Assembly (NCBI GenBank): GCA_025927435.1 | Contig: JAICLM010000083.1 | Coordinates: forward strand, 1 to 8,358 | Direction: 5' to 3' | DNA: 8,358 bases | Source of the DNA: Thermoleophilia bacterium | GTDB taxonomy: Bacteria > Actinomycetota > Thermoleophilia > Gaiellales > Gaiellaceae | In this document: positions 7,252 through 8,358 of the stretch, one piece after another | Numbering within the stretch: position 1 is the first letter of the stretch | Layout of the letters: the number at the start of each line of letters is the position of its first letter | The notes under the pieces: model-generated | The model's database searches: none | Seen by the model: only the letters and a program-made list of their open reading frames with translations | What the model was told of the DNA's origin: nothing | Made by a program: the position numbers and the translations under genes

Positions 7252-7464
7252 ATGGACGACGAAGTCGGCGTCACCGTGGTCGGGAGCGAGCCCGAGGCGC
7301 AGCTCGCCTGCCAGCTGCTCCGCACCGAGAACATCCCGTGCTACTTCCGGCCGACGAGCTTCGCCGCCGGCGCAGGAGACGGCCTCGTGTCGCTCGGCTC
7401 TCCGCGAGAGATCGTCGTCCGTGCCGCGGACGCGAGGCGTGCCCGCGAGCTGCTGCTCGACTAG
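7252..7464 (+). CDS. DUF2007-like small protein (putative signal-transducing family)
   Basis: A 70-residue protein resembling the DUF2007 family. It has a ferredoxin-like pattern: strand VGVTVVGS, helix EAQLACQLLRTENIPCYF (14-31), a glycine-rich turn, then strand REIVVRAADARRARELL, where the valine-rich strand and 'A..A...L' helix are typical ('V.V...d...A..lL'). Members are annotated 'putative signal transducing protein'; no biochemical role is established. There is no signal peptide or membrane segment. The ATG at 7252 follows TAGAGT by six bases, with no Shine-Dalgarno site, so translation is probably leaderless. The gene faces opposite to rpmA and obgE and separates two genes that are usually neighbours. 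Its TAG overlaps the TAG of rpmA in a single CTAG (7461-7464), leaving no room for a conventional terminator. Confidence 0.75.
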   Translation: MDDEVGVTVVGSEPEAQLACQLLRTENIPCYFRPTSFAAGAGDGLVSLGSPREIVVRAADARRARELLLD

Positions 7465-7712
7465 GCCTGCTCGACCGAGACGAAGCGGCGCTCGCCGCTC
7501 GTGCGGAACGCGACCTTGCCGTCGCGCATCGCGAAGATCGTGTCGTCCTTGCCGATCCCGGCGCCCGGGCCGGGGCGGAAGCGCGTGCCGCGCTGGCGGA
7601 CGAGGATCATCCCCGCGGTCACGTCCTGGCCGGCGAAGAGCTTCACGCCGAGCATCTTCGGGTTCGAGTCGCGGCCGTTCCGCGACGAGCCGAGTCCCTT
7701 CTTGTGCGCCAT
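7461..7712 (-). CDS. rpmA: 50S ribosomal protein bL27
   Basis: bL27 is a component of the large subunit whose N-terminus reaches the peptidyl-transferase centre and helps place the tRNA CCA ends. The 83-residue protein is of normal length and starts directly with MAHKKGLGSSRNGRDSN, so it lacks the N-terminal extension that Firmicutes remove with the Prp protease. The body contains LGVKLFAGQDVTAGMILVRQ (21-40), RGTRFRPGPGAGIGKDDTIF (41-60) and DGKVAFRT, all canonical. The ATG at 7712 follows the rplU stop with no gap (TAGATG), and AGGAG within the rplU 3' end serves as the ribosome-binding site, so it is co-transcribed with and probably coupled to rplU. Its stop overlaps that of the convergent DUF2007 gene. 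Confidence 0.98.
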   Translation of the reverse strand: MAHKKGLGSSRNGRDSNPKMLGVKLFAGQDVTAGMILVRQRGTRFRPGPGAGIGKDDTIFAMRDGKVAFRTSGERRFVSVEQA

Positions 7713-8264
7713 CTACTTCTCCTCCAGTGCCGATTCGAGCGCAGCGAGCGCGCCCTTCCGGGCCTTGCCGGCGCGCTCGTGCTCGAGCGCCGCCTCGACC
7801 TGCTCGCGACTCCAGCCGCCCGCCGCCTCCGAGAGCTGCGCGATCGTCATCGAAGCGTAGCCCTCCGGGAGCTGCGCCTCTGCCTTCGCAGCGGGCTTCT
7901 GGGCTGCCGCTTCCTGGGGCTGCTCGGCTTTCGGCTTCGCCGTGGACTTGGCCGCGCGCTTGGCCGCGCCGATCGACTCGATCTCGATCCGCGTCAGCTT
8001 GCTGCGGTGGCCGGCGTGCCTCTTGTAGCCGGTGCGGCGGCGGTACTTGCCGATCCGGATCTTCTCGCCGAGCTCGTGGCCGACGACACGGGCCGTCACC
8101 GTCGCGGACGGGGAGAGATCCGGCGCGCCGTTGCCGCCGACGAGCAGGACTCGCGGCTCGAGGGTCGCGCCCTCGTCCGCGCGCAAACGGTCGACGAGGA
8201 GCCGCTCTCCTTCGGAGACGCGGTATTGCTTGCCGCCGAGACTGATGATCGCGTAGGAGCTCAT
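7713..8264 (-). CDS. rplU: 50S ribosomal protein bL21 with long C-terminal extension
   Basis: bL21 binds 23S rRNA in the large subunit. Residues 1-98 are a full bL21: YAIISLGGKQYRVSEGERL (4-22), VTARVVGHELGEKIRIGKYR (56-75) and RRRTGYKRHAGHRSKLTRI (75-93), the last being the rRNA-binding signature. The protein continues to residue 183, against about 103 in most bacteria. Residues 99-130 form an Ala/Lys/Gln linker. Residues 131-183 form a compact predicted helical unit (LPEGYASMTIAQLSEAAG, then REQVEAALEHERAGKARKGAL) whose 'EhEra.kaRk..l.al' ending resembles small helical tails seen on other actinobacterial proteins. The role of this unit is unknown; RNA or protein contact on the ribosome surface is a guess. 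The ATG at 8264 starts the family N-terminus. No Shine-Dalgarno site is present; instead a short hairpin lies upstream. rpmA follows directly. Confidence 0.97.
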   Translation of the reverse strand: MSSYAIISLGGKQYRVSEGERLLVDRLRADEGATLEPRVLLVGGNGAPDLSPSATVTARVVGHELGEKIRIGKYRRRTGYKRHAGHRSKLTRIEIESIGAAKRAAKSTAKPKAEQPQEAAAQKPAAKAEAQLPEGYASMTIAQLSEAAGGWSREQVEAALEHERAGKARKGALAALESALEEK

Positions 8265-8274
8265 GGCGTGGAAA

Positions 8275-8293
8275 CGCGGGCTTGGCGCCCGCG
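8275..8293 (-). promoter_or_regulatory. 5' leader hairpin of rplU mRNA
   Basis: A perfect seven-base-pair stem (CGCGGGC/GCCCGCG) with a five-base loop (GCCAA on the minus strand) occupies 8293-8275. It lies between the candidate -10 (8306-8301) and the rplU ATG at 8264. Given the expected start of transcription near 8295, it would sit at the very 5' end of the message and end ten bases before the ATG. It could stabilise the mRNA or be an autoregulatory site for bL21, but similarity to the known Firmicute L21 leader is not claimed. Confidence 0.4.
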
Positions 8294-8299
8294 GGTCAG

Positions 8300-8308
8300 C
8301 AGTGTAGC
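8300..8308 (-). promoter_or_regulatory. Candidate rplU-rpmA promoter, -10 element GCTACACTG
   Basis: GCTACACTG on the minus strand (8308-8300) is identical to the nine bases before tRNA-Ala and rsfS. TACACT at 8306-8301 is the presumed -10, giving a leader of about 31 bases. As at lon, the element abuts the TAG stop codon of the upstream gene, forming TAGCTACA. No clear -35 is visible. Confidence 0.5.
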
Positions 8309-8358
8309 TACCGGCTTTCCAGATCGTCGGCCCACTCGGACATGGGCACGTACTCGAA
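8308..8358 (-). CDS. C-terminal end of an unidentified protein (cut by window edge)
   Basis: The last 16 codons before a TAG at 8310-8308 read FEYVPMSEWADDLESR. The frame is open to the edge, and codon third positions are mainly G or C, as in the neighbouring genes, so it is probably the end of a real minus-strand gene upstream of rplU. In many bacteria a ribonuclease E/G gene occupies this place, but nothing in 16 residues identifies it. The rplU promoter overlaps its stop. Confidence 0.4.
   Translation of the reverse strand, partial: FEYVPMSEWADDLESR

Noticed and set aside
5493..7334. A continuous minus-strand frame of 613 codons, possibly a giant nadD fusion
   Set aside because: Only its last 184 codons look like protein (NadD). 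The upstream part is the out-of-frame Arg/Ala-rich reading of obgE, which is clearly coded in another frame with all its GTPase motifs.
7484..7499. Hairpin AGCGGC/GCCGCT near the rpmA 3' end as a terminator
   Set aside because: It lies inside the rpmA coding region, has a six-base stem and no T tract, and such short GC stems are common in this sequence.

Overview
This 8.36 kb, very GC-rich window looks like chromosomal core sequence from a deep-branching actinobacterium. Thermoleophilia (Gaiellales/Solirubrobacterales-like) is my best guess. The reasons are GTG and TTG starts, Ala/Arg/Gly/Val-rich proteins, the rplU-rpmA-obgE-nadD-rsfS gene set, a Lon protease, a YdbS/YdbT pair of PH-domain membrane proteins and a RodZ-like protein. 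The taxonomic call is inference. I see no mobile element, CRISPR array, integrase or obvious foreign DNA, and no gene-free stretch over 300 bases.

Layout, left to right. (1) Minus strand: a SnoaL/NTF2-like gene (1981-2397), then lon (1937 to the left edge, cut just before its catalytic serine). (2) Plus strand: tRNA-Ala(GGC) at 2435-2507, a bPH2 (YdbS-like) gene starting five bases after the tRNA, a three-repeat bPH2 (YdbT-like) gene overlapping it by four bases, and a RodZ-like gene to 5087. (3) Minus strand: obgE (6038-7228), nadD (5493-6047) and rsfS (about 5084-5443), covering GTPase-controlled 50S assembly, NAD synthesis and ribosome silencing. (4) Plus strand: a small DUF2007 gene (7252-7464). 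(5) Minus strand: rplU with a long C-terminal extension (7713-8264) and rpmA (7461-7712), then the last 16 codons of an unidentified gene at the right edge.

The rplU-rpmA-obgE order, usually one continuous operon, is broken by the opposite-facing DUF2007 gene. Strands alternate tightly. Both convergent pairs have overlapping stop codons, and both divergent pairs are separated by under 40 bases.

The most interesting signals are in gene control. A near-identical GCTACAnT element sits in promoter position and correct orientation before lon, tRNA-Ala, rsfS and rplU. Three other genes (SnoaL-like, obgE, DUF2007) have a TAnnnT hexamer only 6-7 bases before their ATG, which suggests leaderless mRNAs. 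At obgE/DUF2007 the two opposing -10 hexamers share the same TA step. Processing of the tRNA would leave the ydbS message almost leaderless. Protein-level oddities are the bL21 extension, a shortened Obg C-terminal domain, a variant NadD motif and an rsfS without a standard start codon. I found no clear multi-gene novel defence or metabolic system.
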